A DNA stretch of 11,861 nt from CAYMLL01 sp964390645 (GCA_964390645.1 CAYMLL010000247.1:1-11861), one strand, 5' to 3'; numbered from the stretch's first letter, positions 1 to 8,410 are shown. The notes: generated by a model not told the origin, from the letters alone. Numbers and translations are program-made.

Positions 1-616
1 CGGTGCTCGCCCCGCAGAGCAGACCGCCGTCGGGGAGGATCAGCGGGCGGTTCTTCACCGGCCCGCACGCGTGACCGGCGTAGGGGAGGAAGACCTTGCC
101 GTCGCCCTTCGTCGAGACCTCGGGGAGCCAGACGCGCTTCGACCAGGTCTTGCCCGCGTCGCGCGACGTCTTCACCGCGCCCCACCAGTTGCGGAAGCCC
201 TTGTTCCGCGTCAGCCCGCTGATCTTGTAGTAGAGGTAGACCGTGCCGTCGGGATGAGTGAACAGCACCGGATTCCAGCAGGAGAACTCCTTCTCCTCGC
301 CGTCGACGATGCGGTGGCCGGCGTCGACGATGGCCGGTTCGGACCAGCCGGCGCGCGGCGTCTTGCGGCTCGCCCAGATCTTCACGTCGGGGGCGTGCTC
401 ACCGGTTCCCCCGAACCAGGCCGCGATCAGCGTGCCATCCGCGGCCTGCGTGATCGTCGACGCGTGCGTCTCGTGCCGCCGAGGCAGGGGTCCGCAGGGG
501 ATGTCGTGCTCCTCCAGCACCGCGCGATCCCGGTCGTGTCCGTCGGCGGTGACTGCGGGGATGCACGTCAGCAGCCCGGCAAGGGCCGCTCGGAACAAGG
601 TGCTTCGGCTCGTCAT
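1..616 (-). CDS. Secreted sialidase-like (BNR repeat) protein, N-terminal part
   Basis: The frame is open from ATG at 616 to the left edge (205 codons), so the C-terminus lies outside the window. Residues 1-24 form a signal peptide (MTSRSTLFRAALAGLL, then a small-residue stretch ending TA), so the product is exported. The mature part matches the start of the sialidase/BNR_2 family: HETHASTI (48-55), DGTLIAAWFGG (60-70), a CWNPVLF strand (113-119), and one clear Asp-box, SRDAGKTW (151-158). A GPVKNRP...LPDGGLLCG segment follows near the edge. Family members act on glycans or form six-bladed propellers of unknown substrate; the substrate cannot be told here. A GAGGG-like purine stretch sits just upstream of the ATG. 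The gene is back to back with a C-terminal fragment of a related protein on the other strand, which is odd. Confidence 0.85.
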   Translation of the reverse strand, partial: MTSRSTLFRAALAGLLTCIPAVTADGHDRDRAVLEEHDIPCGPLPRRHETHASTITQAADGTLIAAWFGGTGEHAPDVKIWASRKTPRAGWSEPAIVDAGHRIVDGEEKEFSCWNPVLFTHPDGTVYLYYKISGLTRNKGFRNWWGAVKTSRDAGKTWSKRVWLPEVSTKGDGKVFLPYAGHACGPVKNRPLILPDGGLLCGAST

Positions 617-620
617 ACCC

Positions 621-890
621 TCACTCACCGTGCTGACGCGACCGTTCCGCCTGCTCGGCGAGCGGCTGGAGATCAACGCGGACGCGAGCGGCGGCCGCCT
701 CGCGGTGGAGATTCTCGACGCCGCCGGTCAGTCGCTGAAGGGCCACGTCAGCCGGCCGATCCGCGCGGACTCGCTGCGGACCGTGCCGCAGTGGAGCGGC
801 GCGGAGGATCTCTCGAAGCTGCGGGGACGAACCGTGCGCCTCCGGTTCACGCTCGAGAACGCGAAGCTCTACGCGTTCCAGGTGCGCTAG
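621..890 (+). pseudogene. Orphan C-terminal beta-domain of a sialidase/glycosyl-hydrolase-like secreted protein
   Basis: About 88 codons ending in TAG at 888-890 read as the closing domain of planctomycete-type secreted BNR/glycosyl hydrolase proteins. The visible signature is LTRPF, GERLEINADASGG, AVEILDAAGQ, then a WSG...DLSKLRGR strand and the end piece VRLRFTLENAKLYAFQ. In family members this domain follows a long catalytic region, but here everything upstream is occupied by the N-terminus of a sialidase gene on the opposite strand. A GTG at 630 could in principle start an 86-residue peptide, but no ribosome-binding site precedes it and no signal peptide exists. It is either a remnant left by an inversion or deletion, or the product of a chimeric assembly join near 617-630. 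The domain match is confident; its status is not. Confidence 0.65.
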
Positions 891-900
891 CTGCCGACGC

Positions 901-916
901 CGCACCCGGAGGTGCG
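901..916 (-). terminator. Hairpin between convergent genes (possible terminator)
   Basis: A perfect 6-bp stem CGCACC/GGTGCG encloses a 4-nt loop. Read on the minus strand the loop is C(UCCG)G, a stable UNCG-type tetraloop, and it lies about 42 nt after the DUF1501 stop codon. No U-tract follows, so an intrinsic terminator is only a possibility. Confidence 0.35.
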
Positions 917-957
917 CGTGGCGCCTTCCCGGGCCCACGACTCGACCGGGCAGGCTC

Positions 958-2328
958 TCAGAACAGCTTCAGCAGCGGCTCGCCCTGGACGATGTGGTGC
1001 GGCCGTCCCCCCACGTCGTGGACGACGGTCTCCGACGAATACCCCAGCGCATGGTAGATCGTCGCGACGAAGTCGGGGACGTGCAGCGGGGCGTCGACCG
1101 GCGCGGCCCCTTTGCGATCCGACGCCCCCCATACCTGGCCGCCCCGGACACCCGCGCCGGCGAGCACGGTGCTGTACACGCCTCCCCAGTGGTCTCGCCC
1201 GGCCTTCTTGTTGATCTTCGGCGTCCTGCCGAACTCGCCCGTCCATGCCACCAGCGTGTCGTCGAGCAGACCACGCTGATCGAGATCCTCCAGGAGCGCC
1301 GAGAAGGCGCGGTCCAGGGGCGGAAGAAGAACGTCCTTCATCACCTGGAAGTGCTTCGCGTGGGTGTCGAAGTTCCGGGTCGACTTCAGGTACATCCACG
1401 GCACGGTGACGAGCCCGACGCCGGCCTCCACCAGACGCCGCGCGACGAGGCAGCTGCGGCCGAACTTGTTGTCACCGTAGCGCTCGAGAGTCGCCGGCTT
1501 CTCGTCGTCGAGGCAGAACGCCTTCCACGAGTTCGAGCGCGACGAGAGGATCTCCAGCGCCTGCGTCTGAAACCTCCCGAAGCTCCGTGTCGCACCATCG
1601 CGACGATCGGCTCTCAGGGACTCGAGGGACTCGAGGAGCCGGGTACGCTCGTTCAGGCGGTGGCCGGCGATCCGGGGAGACGGGACGAAGGAGGGCAGCA
1701 GCGTCCCCGGCATCCAGCCCTCGTCGATGAGCATCAGCGGATCGTACTTCGGTCCCAGGAACCCACCGTTCTGGCCGGCCCATTGAAAGTTGTTCTGGTC
1801 TCCGATGCGCACCGGAAGCTGAACCGACGCGGGTAGATCGTTCCGGTCGCCACGAGCCTGCCGGATCACCGCGCCGATACAGGGGGGATCCCTGCGCGAC
1901 ATCTGTGGCTCACCCCGCGGCCTCGGCGCGTGCTTCAACCCCGTGAGGTTGTAGTGAACGCCGACGCCGTGCGTCGAGCTCTCGTGATGGACGGAGCGCA
2001 GGATCGCGTAGCGGTGCGCACCGCGGGCCAGCATGGGAAGGTGCTCGCAGATGCGGATGCCGGCAACCGAGGTCTCGATCGCGGAGAACTCGCCCCGACA
2101 GCCGTCCGCGGCGTCCGGCTTCGGATCGAAGGTCTCCTGCTGGGCGGGACCGCCGGTGCCGTAAAGAAGGATGCAGCTCCTCGCTCGACCGCCGCCGCCG
2201 GCAGCCTCATCCCGGCCGCGCGGCGAGGCGTGAGCACGGCCTCGCAAGAACCCGGGAAGACCGGAACCCAGCGCCGCAATCGTACCGACTCGAAGAAAGG
2301 TGCGTCGCACGTGCCGGCCGTGAGGCAT
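958..2328 (-). CDS. DUF1501 domain protein, Tat-exported
   Basis: The 456-residue protein matches the DUF1501 family (alkaline-phosphatase/sulfatase-like fold) over its whole length. The N-terminus carries a twin-arginine motif RRTFLRVG (8-15), followed by a hydrophobic stretch and an AHA-type cleavage site, so it is probably exported folded. Family landmarks are ARSCILL...GGPAQQETFDPKPDA near residues 49-73, GIRICEHLPMLA, HHESSTHGVG, TGEFGRTPKINKKAGRDHWG in the C-terminal third, and a terminal ATIYHALGY...GRP...GEPLLKLF. The ATG at 2328 is supported by GGAGA five nucleotides upstream. DUF1501 genes often follow a DUF1549/DUF1553 cytochrome-type partner in planctomycetes; none is present here, and the nearest upstream gene is 350 bp away. 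The biochemical activity of the family is not established. Length and motifs appear intact. Confidence 0.95.
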   Translation of the reverse strand: MPHGRHVRRTFLRVGTIAALGSGLPGFLRGRAHASPRGRDEAAGGGGRARSCILLYGTGGPAQQETFDPKPDAADGCRGEFSAIETSVAGIRICEHLPMLARGAHRYAILRSVHHESSTHGVGVHYNLTGLKHAPRPRGEPQMSRRDPPCIGAVIRQARGDRNDLPASVQLPVRIGDQNNFQWAGQNGGFLGPKYDPLMLIDEGWMPGTLLPSFVPSPRIAGHRLNERTRLLESLESLRADRRDGATRSFGRFQTQALEILSSRSNSWKAFCLDDEKPATLERYGDNKFGRSCLVARRLVEAGVGLVTVPWMYLKSTRNFDTHAKHFQVMKDVLLPPLDRAFSALLEDLDQRGLLDDTLVAWTGEFGRTPKINKKAGRDHWGGVYSTVLAGAGVRGGQVWGASDRKGAAPVDAPLHVPDFVATIYHALGYSSETVVHDVGGRPHHIVQGEPLLKLF

Positions 2329-2678
2329 GAACTTCTCCGACTCTGGTCACTGGACCCGGAAACCCGGGAGTGTCTGGCGAAGTGACGCCTGCAGCGCTCT
2401 TGAAGGCCTCATCTCGAGGTCGAGGCTATCCTCCTTGGAACCCGACGGCAACGCAAGCGGCCAGTGGGGTGGGAGCCGGGGCCGAGCCTCCCGGCGGTTC
2501 CCGGCAGCGCCCCGCGTCCTGCCGTCCCGACGGGAAAGGACGGGCCCCGGACGGAGCCCGCGTCGTGGCCGGATTCCCGACGTCCGCAGGCCGCTGAAGC
2601 CGGCACCGATCCAGGTGACCTCGAATCAGCAGCCGGCGCCGTACGTGACGAGCCCCGGTCGCCGCGGCACCTCGGGTC
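2329..2678. other. Intergenic stretch upstream of the DUF1501 gene
   Basis: About 350 bp between two minus-strand genes. It holds the DUF1501 ribosome-binding site (2334-2338) and, at its right end, a hairpin after the crotonase gene. Open frames on both strands are short, arginine/proline/serine-rich and match no family I recognise, so I see no gene here. Confidence 0.6.
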
Positions 2679-2680
2679 TC
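2650..2680 (-). terminator. Possible hairpin terminator of the crotonase-family gene
   Basis: On the minus strand GAG-A-CCCG, overlapping the stop codon, can pair with CGGG-G-CTC with one A/G mismatch, around a 15-nt GC-rich loop that contains GCCGCGGC. There is no U-run, so this is a weak call. Confidence 0.25.
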
Positions 2681-3506
2681 ACACCGTCTCTCTCGGGTAC
2701 GTGGGAGGACGTTTCTCCCGGAAGGCCCTGGCAGCGTGCTGGAAGTCGCCGGACAGGACCGCAAGCGACTGCGTGCGGTTCTCCAGGTACAGCGCCGCTT
2801 CCAGGCTCTGCGCGTCGACGCCCTGATTGAGGACCTCCTTCGTCATCCGAAGGCCGAAGGGACTCTTCTGCAGCATGGAACGCGCGACCTCCAGCGCGCC
2901 CTCCACCGCCTGTCCGTCGGGCACGGTACGCGTGATGAGCCCCATCTCCTTCGCTTCGGTCGCGTGCAAGGTCCGTCCGGTGTACAGCAGGTCGGCGGCC
3001 CGGGCGAAACCGACGAGCCGCGGAAGCCAGTAGCTGCTGCCGATTTCGCCGCCCGACAGCCCGACGTTGATGTAGGAGCAGATGAAGCGAGCGCTTTCGA
3101 CGGCGACGCGGACATCGCACGCCATCGCAAAGGAGAAGCCTCCACCCGCGGCAACTCCGTTGACCGCCGCGATGATGGGCTGCGGGATCTTGCGCATATG
3201 AAGCGAGAGGTCCGCGATGCGCCGCTGGGTACGGGAGTGCTTCGAGACGCTCGCGCGGATATCAGCGGCCTCCTGTTGACGAGGCCGCCCGGCCTTGAGG
3301 TCCGTTCCGGAGCAGAAGCCTCGATCGCCCGCGCCGGTCAGAATCAGCACCCGCGTCTCGATATCGGACTCGAGCGAGTCGTAGAAATCGTGCAGCTCCT
3401 CGACCATCTGCATCGAGATCGCGTTGAGGCGATCCGGACGATTCAGCGTGACCACGGTCACACCCTCTACCGGGCGGTCGAGCAAGAAAGTCTCGTAGGA
3501 TGACAT
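2679..3506 (-). CDS. Enoyl-CoA hydratase/isomerase (crotonase) family protein
   Basis: This 275-residue protein is a full-length crotonase-superfamily member, expected to act on an acyl-CoA thioester in the cytoplasm. The first oxyanion-hole segment is FCSGTDLKAG (64-73), preceded by VTLNRPDRLNAIS (19-31). The second is AAVNGVAAGGG (113-123), followed by FAMACDVRVA. The C-terminal part has the LPRLVG...TGRTLHATEAKEMGL block. The start at 3506 is chosen because AGGGAG lies nine nucleotides upstream; a GTG at 3551 would only add a 15-residue tail unlike the family. Aligned by eye to the rat mitochondrial hydratase, both catalytic glutamates are replaced (Ser125 for Glu144, Tyr145 for Glu164), while an acidic residue, Glu154, sits in SGGEIG. 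It is therefore unlikely to be a classical hydratase; an isomerase or another reaction is possible. No beta-oxidation partners are in the window. Confidence 0.93.
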   Translation of the reverse strand: MSSYETFLLDRPVEGVTVVTLNRPDRLNAISMQMVEELHDFYDSLESDIETRVLILTGAGDRGFCSGTDLKAGRPRQQEAADIRASVSKHSRTQRRIADLSLHMRKIPQPIIAAVNGVAAGGGFSFAMACDVRVAVESARFICSYINVGLSGGEIGSSYWLPRLVGFARAADLLYTGRTLHATEAKEMGLITRTVPDGQAVEGALEVARSMLQKSPFGLRMTKEVLNQGVDAQSLEAALYLENRTQSLAVLSGDFQHAARAFREKRPPTYPRETV

Positions 3507-3515
3507 TCGCGAGTG

Positions 3516-3521
3516 CTCCCT
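3516..3521 (-). promoter_or_regulatory. Ribosome-binding site deciding the crotonase start
   Basis: On the minus strand AGGGAG lies nine nucleotides before the ATG at 3506. It favours this start over the upstream in-frame GTG at 3551. Confidence 0.7.
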
Positions 3522-4041
3522 GGCGGTGCTTCCGCCATCGATGGTTGTCACGTCGAGCGCAACACGCTACCGCGGTACGCTCCACGATGCGCCCTGGCGT
3601 CCACCACGTCCACCTGCCTTGTCCCGGGACGTGAAGATCCTGCGCTGACCGGGCTCCGCGGGATCGAGCTCTCTCGGTCGTCCGCGACGGCGGTACCGGA
3701 AGGAGCACGGGCGAGCATCTCGACGCTGGGATTCAACCAGCGACTGAATCAGAAAGCGGTATCGTTCCGGGAGGGGGAGTTCAGCCGGAGCCACCCGTGC
3801 TTCTCGATCCCGGATCACCGACGCGGGCGCTCCGTCGACAGAAGGGCAGGGAACGAGCCTATACAGCAAAGTCCGCAGCCAGGTCCGGGGGCGCCGATCC
3901 TGCAACGTCGCGCCCCGGCACCTCGACCTCGACCTCCACCTGGTGAGTCCCACGCCTGCTGAACGGGCAGAGCCCGACCCGAGCGGCGACGTGTTCATCG
4001 CCCGTGACGATCCGGACTCCGCGCGTGCCCGTCGACACCTT

Positions 4042-4054
4042 CGGGCTACGCCCG
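4042..4054 (-). terminator. GC-rich hairpin after the dockerin-type protein gene
   Basis: A perfect 5-bp stem CGGGC/GCCCG with a GTA triloop lies 20-33 nt after the stop codon at 4075; a GGGCGCGCCC palindrome lies between them. No U-tract follows, so the terminator role is tentative. Confidence 0.3.
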
Positions 4055-4074
4055 GATGGGCGCGCCCTGCGGTC

Positions 4075-6205
4075 TCAACCGCACCCCGCGTAGCTCTCGC
4101 AGCCGAGGTCGCCAGGGCCGCCGATGGCGTCCGGATCGACTCCGCAGCCGCTGCCGACGGACGGCGGCCCCGGAGCCACCGGAGGCTCACCGCCGAGAAA
4201 CAGGTAGCCGAGCAAGGCGACGGAGTCGGTGAGGTTCAGCCGGGCGTCGTTGTCGACATCGGCGGTCTCCAGACAGCCGAACGCGTCGCCGCCCTGGAAG
4301 AGATAATCCAGGATCCGGACCGCGTCGGTGAGATTCACGATGCCGTTCGAGTCGACGTCTCCACGAGAGAAGATTCCTGGCGGGTCCTTCACCACCTCCC
4401 GGGCCTCGACCCGGATGGAGAAGGCCCCGGCAGCTGCGGGAGACCGGCTGCTGACGACAATCGCATGGGTTCCCGGCTCGAGATCGATGTCCAGGCAGGC
4501 ACCGACGGCCGCGTCCAGACAACCGTCGTTGAAGGCCACCTCGTCACAGGAATCGTCCCAGACGGAGACGCTCGGATCAAAACTGTCCGAGGTCACGAGA
4601 ATCGTCCCCTCGAAGGCCTCTTCGATCTCGAGCGAGAACACCTCGACCGGAAGATCGAACGGCGGCAGCCGGCAGCCGCTCGAGCCCAGATCGCCTTCGC
4701 GGGGCTCACCCAACCCGAGATCCCCGGATCGGCAACGATCGCAGAAGGTCCCCACACCACCCTCGCACCGGGCGAGAAGACTGAAGGCTCCGCCCTGGCC
4801 GACGGCGAAGCTGCTGACACCGACGAAGTAGGTCCCCGCCGGGAGCTCCTGCACCAGTCGAGAATTCAGGCCATCGCCGCCATCATCGTCCTCCGCGATG
4901 AGCCTGCAGGTGACGTCAAAGAGCTGGATGAAGGTGTCGTAGGCACCCGTCAAGTCGATCGTGACCTGGCCACCGTCCACATCGAGGAGGAAGAAATCGA
5001 GCGACTGACCCGAGCTTCTCGAGCAGCCTGTCTGGGGGAAGTCGCTGTCGAGAGGCTCGCCGCAAACGAGCTGCTCCAGCTCGCAGCCGATGCAGGGATT
5101 GCTCTCGTCGTCGCAGGCATCTCCCACGCCATCGCCGTCGGCATCGGCCTGCGCCGCGTTGGCGACGTCGGGGCAGTTGTCCACCCNNNNNNNNNNNNNN
5201 NNNNNNNNNNNNNNNNNNNNNNNNNNNNNNNNNNNNNNNNNNNNNNNNNNNNNNNNNNNNNNNNNNNNNNNNNNNNNNNNNNNNNNGGTAGGGGACGCCG
5301 TCGATCGCGTTCCACTCCACGACCGTCTGCAGGCCGCAGGCGTCATCGTTGCTGGTCACGCAGAGGGGCGCGTCACAGTCCCCCTCGTAGACGCTCAGCC
5401 GGGTGTCGTAGGTGCTGCCCCCGCACGTGTCCGCCCTCAGCATCTCCCCCGTGCCGACGACGCTGTACCACACTCCCGGCGCGTTGCTCGCGCCGCAGTC
5501 CGCGCTCTCGGGATCCGGGGTCGCCCAGGCGGTGTTCCCCTCGACGATGGCGGTCAAGCCGACCCCGACGACGACCTCCCCGTCCTCCTCGAAAACCAGC
5601 TCGATGGCATCCGTGCACAGGTCGTTGCCCCCGGCGTCGCAGGCGTCTCCCACGCCGTCGCCGTCGGCATCGGCCTGCGCCGCGTTGGCGACGTCGGGGC
5701 AGTTGTCCACCCCGTCGGGCACTCCATCGTCGTCGGCGTCAGCCTCGGGAAGAGCCGCCTGATTCCTCACCGTCAGGACGTAGTCGCCCGCACTGGTACC
5801 CCACCCGTGCACCAGGATCAGGTAGGGGACGCCGTCGATCGCGTTCCACTCCACGACCGTCTGCAGGCCGCAGGCATCATCGTTGCTGGTCACGCAGAGG
5901 GGCGCGTCACAGTCCCCCTCGTAGACGCTGAGACGGGTGTCGTAGGTGCTGCCGTCGCACGTGTCCGCTCTCAACATCTCGCCCGTGCCGACGACGCTGT
6001 ACCACACTCCCGGCGCGTTGCTCGCACCGCAGGAGGCGTTCTCCGTATCCACGCTGGCGCCGAACGCGGTGCTGCCTTCGACCGTGACGGTTCCACCTGC
6101 CTGCAGCGGAAGCGACTCCGCATCACCACACAGGTCGTTGTCCTGCTGGGCGAAGAGACTGCCGCGGGAGACGATCAGCAGGACGAGCAAGGCATTCCGA
6201 GACAT
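4075..6205 (-). CDS. Secreted multidomain protein with tandem calcium-type repeats and C-terminal dockerin-like pair (contains scaffold gap)
   Basis: ATG at 6205 has GAGGA six nucleotides upstream and begins a signal peptide (1-19, LLVLLIVSRGSLFA). Domains in order: a Cys-rich beta-module with WYSVVGTGEMLRADTC, YDTRLSVYEGDC, SNDDACGLQTVVEW and LILVHGW (about 23-148); an Asp-rich thrombospondin-type-3-like calcium repeat, DADDDGVPDGVDNCPD to DADGDGVGDACD (about 154-189); a near-identical second copy of both; two PPC-like beta-sandwiches (DFFLLDVDGGQVTIDLTGAYDT is the first); and a dockerin-type pair, GDVDSNGIVNLTDAVRILDYL then DVDNDARLNLTDSVALLGYLFLGG, with the typical LGCESY...CG ending. The gap at 5187-5286 shifts the frame as written. 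Inserting 108 nt, as in the other repeat copy, restores one frame of about 712 residues. The role is probably extracellular, calcium-stabilised adhesion or scaffolding; this is inferred from domains only. Confidence 0.88.
5108..5186 (-). repeat. Tandem module copy 2, calcium-repeat part (left of gap)
   Basis: This stretch repeats 5642-5720 almost base for base; the 55 bases next to the gap are identical to the other copy. It encodes the VDNCPDVANAAQADADGDG calcium-type repeat of the secreted protein. Confidence 0.9.
5187..5286. other. Scaffold gap of 100 N inside a repeat
   Basis: Exactly 100 N, the usual placeholder for a gap of unknown size. Both flanks match the other repeat copy, in which 108 bases (5713-5820) lie between the same two boundaries. 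A 108-nt filling, with or without whole 534-nt periods, joins the frames on either side. Confidence 0.95.
5287..5820 (-). repeat. One full 534-bp (178-codon) tandem repeat period
   Basis: The sequence starting at 5287 recurs at 5821, 534 bp later, with the first 55 bases identical and only scattered differences over the next 180 or so. One period encodes a Cys-rich beta-module plus a calcium-type repeat. The period is a multiple of three, so copy number can change without loss of frame. Confidence 0.9.
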
Positions 6206-6724
6206 GTTGTTTCCTCGATGGCACGTGTACCTACCATGCTACTCCGCCCGCCCAGCACCTCCTCGAGGAAAAAGGAACCGCTGCACAAGGACGGCGACGA
6301 CCGGTACCCACTGTCCTGCGCCTTCTCGACGTCCTAAAATGCCTTCGTCGACGAACCCCGGGTCGGCCCACCTGGAAGGCGGCTCCACGAGGAGAGCAAC
6401 GAGCGCACCCCGAGCCGTCTCGTCCCGTCCGATACGAACGATTCCGTACTTCGCCTACAACCCCTTGAAGAAGCGCTCCGGATGCGAAAGGGAGTCAGCT
6501 CACCCGGAATCGAGGCGCCGGAACGCTGGCACCGTGGCGCATTGTCGGGTTCCGGCAACGAGGAGCTCGGGCGAAGCGGCCGCTCTCGCGCCGAATCGAC
6601 TTTTTCAGCGGGCCGTGACGGCATGGCCGTTCCGCGGCTTTCCATGGACGGGGCTTCGATTCAGGCGCCCTGTCGTACCGCAACTGGCCACTCAGACGAC
6701 ACCAGGATAACGAGGCCGGCATCG
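6206..6724. other. Divergent intergenic region
   Basis: About 520 bp between the minus-strand secreted repeat protein and the plus-strand PQQ/cytochrome gene, so promoters for both should lie here. GAGGA at 6212-6216 (minus) and GAGG at 6712-6715 (plus) are the ribosome-binding sites. I could not pick convincing -35/-10 boxes or an operator. Short frames inside (for example near 6339-6640) resemble nothing that I recognise. Confidence 0.5.
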
Positions 6725-8410
6725 ATGAAACGACACATGGGGCTCCTTCTGGTTCTGACTGTTCTACCGGGTCAGTGGCAGTCCGTCAGCCTGGCTCAGA
6801 CCGCTGCCGAGCCGACCCCGAGCTTCTCTGCCGCCCAGGCAGCGGCGGGAAAAACGGCCTACGGGAAGCACTGCGCCTCCTGTCACGGCGCCGACCTGGC
6901 CGGCATCCACCTCGCACCGAGCCTGATTGGCGGACGCTTCGATCGGACATGGCGCGGCAAGTCCGCCGATGTGCTTTCGTTTCACCTGCGCCGGATGCCT
7001 CCGGAGTCGGTGGCCGAATCCACAAAGCTGAGCGAAACGACCTACACCGACATTCTGGCCCATACTCTGCAATCCAATGGCTTCCCTTCCGGCGATGCCG
7101 AGTTGCCCTCCGACCTGGCCGCACTCCGCGCCATCACCATTCCGAAGCTGGAGGGGGTGGATTACGACCCCGTGGTGCCAGTGGCCAAGTCGGCGGAGCA
7201 GATCGCATTACTGAGCAGTCTTCCTGCTGTCACGGATGCGATGCTGCGCGACCCTTCGCCCGATGACTGGCTGCACTGGGGACGTACGTACGGCGGCCAG
7301 AGTTACAGCCCGCTGAAGCGGATCAACAGAGAGAACGTGAAAGACCTCGAGCCGGCGTGGCGCGTTCCGCTGCTGTTTGGCTCGAGCATGCCCATGCCGT
7401 TGGTCCATCAGGGTGTCATGTTCCTGCATACCTACCCTGATACGGTCATCGCGATGGACGCCACAAACGGGGCGGTGCTGTGGCGGTACAGGCGAGAGGG
7501 CATCGAAGGATCGTCGAAGAAGATGGGCCTGGCCCTGCACGACGACATGGTGTTCGCGCCCACCTCCGATCTGCATGTGATCGCCCTGAAGGCGAAGACC
7601 GGCGAGCTGGTCTGGGACCACAGGATGGACACCCGGACGTCCGAAAGAGCGCGCCGGAGGTTTCATACCAGGAGCGCCCCTTTGATCGCCGGTGACAAGG
7701 TGATCCAGGGAGTCCTGGGATTCAGGGTTCCGAAAGGCGCGTTCATCGTGGCGATAGATATCGAGTCTGGCAAGGAGGCGTGGCGCTTCAACACGATCGC
7801 ATGGCCCGGCCAGCCCGGCGGCAACACGTGGAATGATCTGCCCGTGGAGAAGCGCAACGGCGGCTCGGTCTGGCATCAGGGGACCTACGACCCCGAGTTG
7901 AACCTGGTCTATTACGGTATAGCGCCGACTTACGACACGGCTCCACTCCTGGTTCCTGTGGAGAAGAAGGGTGTCACGAATGAGGCCATGTATACCAACT
8001 GTACCGTTGCTCTGGACGCCGACTCCGGAAAGCTGGTCTGGTACTACCAGCACATGCAAAACGATCAGTGGGATCTTGACTGGGCGTTCGAACGTCAGAT
8101 CACCGAGCTACCCACCAAAGATGGCGGCACTGTGAAAGCCGTCATGAATGTAGGGAAGATGGCCATGCTCGACGCGCTGGATGCAGCCACGGGCAAGTTC
8201 CTCTTCTCGGTCGATACGGGGGTGCAGAACGTGATCACGGCCGTGGATCCGGTGACCGGCGCCAAGACCATCGATCCGGCAAGAATGCCGAACCCCGACA
8301 CGCCATGCGTGGTTTGCCCGGTACCCTTCGGCGCTCGAAGCTGGCCTCAAACTTCCTACAGTCCACGAACGAATTTCGTGTACGTGCCCATCACCGAATC
8401 GTGCTTCTAG
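6725..8410 (+). CDS. Cytochrome c / PQQ-dependent dehydrogenase, N-terminal part ending at an in-frame TAG
   Basis: ATG at 6725 follows GAGG with nine nucleotides spacing and begins a signal peptide (1-24, ending SVSLAQ), so the protein acts outside the cytoplasmic membrane. A class I cytochrome c domain comes first: CASCHG (50-55) attaches haem, and LRRMPP offers a candidate axial Met. A PQQ-type beta-propeller follows from about residue 180: DWLHWGRTYGGQSYSPL, INRENVKDLEPAW, repeated ATNGAVLWRY / AKTGELVWDH tryptophan-docking blades, GGSVWHQGTYDPELNLVYYG, and NDQWDLDW. Such quinohaemoproteins oxidise alcohols or sugars and pass electrons from PQQ to haem. The substrate cannot be read from sequence. 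The frame stops at codon 562 (TAG, 8408-8410) in the middle of a blade (SPRTNFVYVPITESCF) and resumes in the same frame with family sequence, so the gene appears split rather than ended. Confidence 0.9.
   Translation: MKRHMGLLLVLTVLPGQWQSVSLAQTAAEPTPSFSAAQAAAGKTAYGKHCASCHGADLAGIHLAPSLIGGRFDRTWRGKSADVLSFHLRRMPPESVAESTKLSETTYTDILAHTLQSNGFPSGDAELPSDLAALRAITIPKLEGVDYDPVVPVAKSAEQIALLSSLPAVTDAMLRDPSPDDWLHWGRTYGGQSYSPLKRINRENVKDLEPAWRVPLLFGSSMPMPLVHQGVMFLHTYPDTVIAMDATNGAVLWRYRREGIEGSSKKMGLALHDDMVFAPTSDLHVIALKAKTGELVWDHRMDTRTSERARRRFHTRSAPLIAGDKVIQGVLGFRVPKGAFIVAIDIESGKEAWRFNTIAWPGQPGGNTWNDLPVEKRNGGSVWHQGTYDPELNLVYYGIAPTYDTAPLLVPVEKKGVTNEAMYTNCTVALDADSGKLVWYYQHMQNDQWDLDWAFERQITELPTKDGGTVKAVMNVGKMAMLDALDAATGKFLFSVDTGVQNVITAVDPVTGAKTIDPARMPNPDTPCVVCPVPFGARSWPQTSYSPRTNFVYVPITESCF

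Larger units (their letters stand above)
3507..4074. other. Intergenic stretch, no recognisable gene
   Basis: About 570 bp upstream of the crotonase gene and downstream of the dockerin-type protein. The right end holds a GC-rich hairpin after the latter gene. The frames open here on either strand are basic and low in complexity, with no family resemblance that I can see, and appear to be chance frames in GC-rich DNA. Confidence 0.55.

Noticed and set aside
5187..5286. Real frameshift or two separate genes in the repeat protein
   Set aside because: The frame change coincides with the N placeholder and is fully explained by a 108-base filling taken from the other repeat copy.
3943..5931. Very long open frame on the plus strand opposite the secreted repeat protein
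   Set aside because: It is antisense to a frame with signal peptide, ribosome-binding site and clear domains; its translation is Arg/Ser/Pro-rich and resembles nothing. Long antisense frames are expected in GC-rich coding DNA.
6339..6645. Possible small genes in the divergent intergenic region
   Set aside because: Frames on both strands are short and Arg/Ser-rich, with no ribosome-binding site and no recognisable motif.
8408..8410. TAG reassigned to an amino acid (alternative code or pyrrolysine)
   Set aside because: TAG also serves as an ordinary stop, for example at 9395-9397 of the same gene, and nothing else in the window suggests recoding of TAG.
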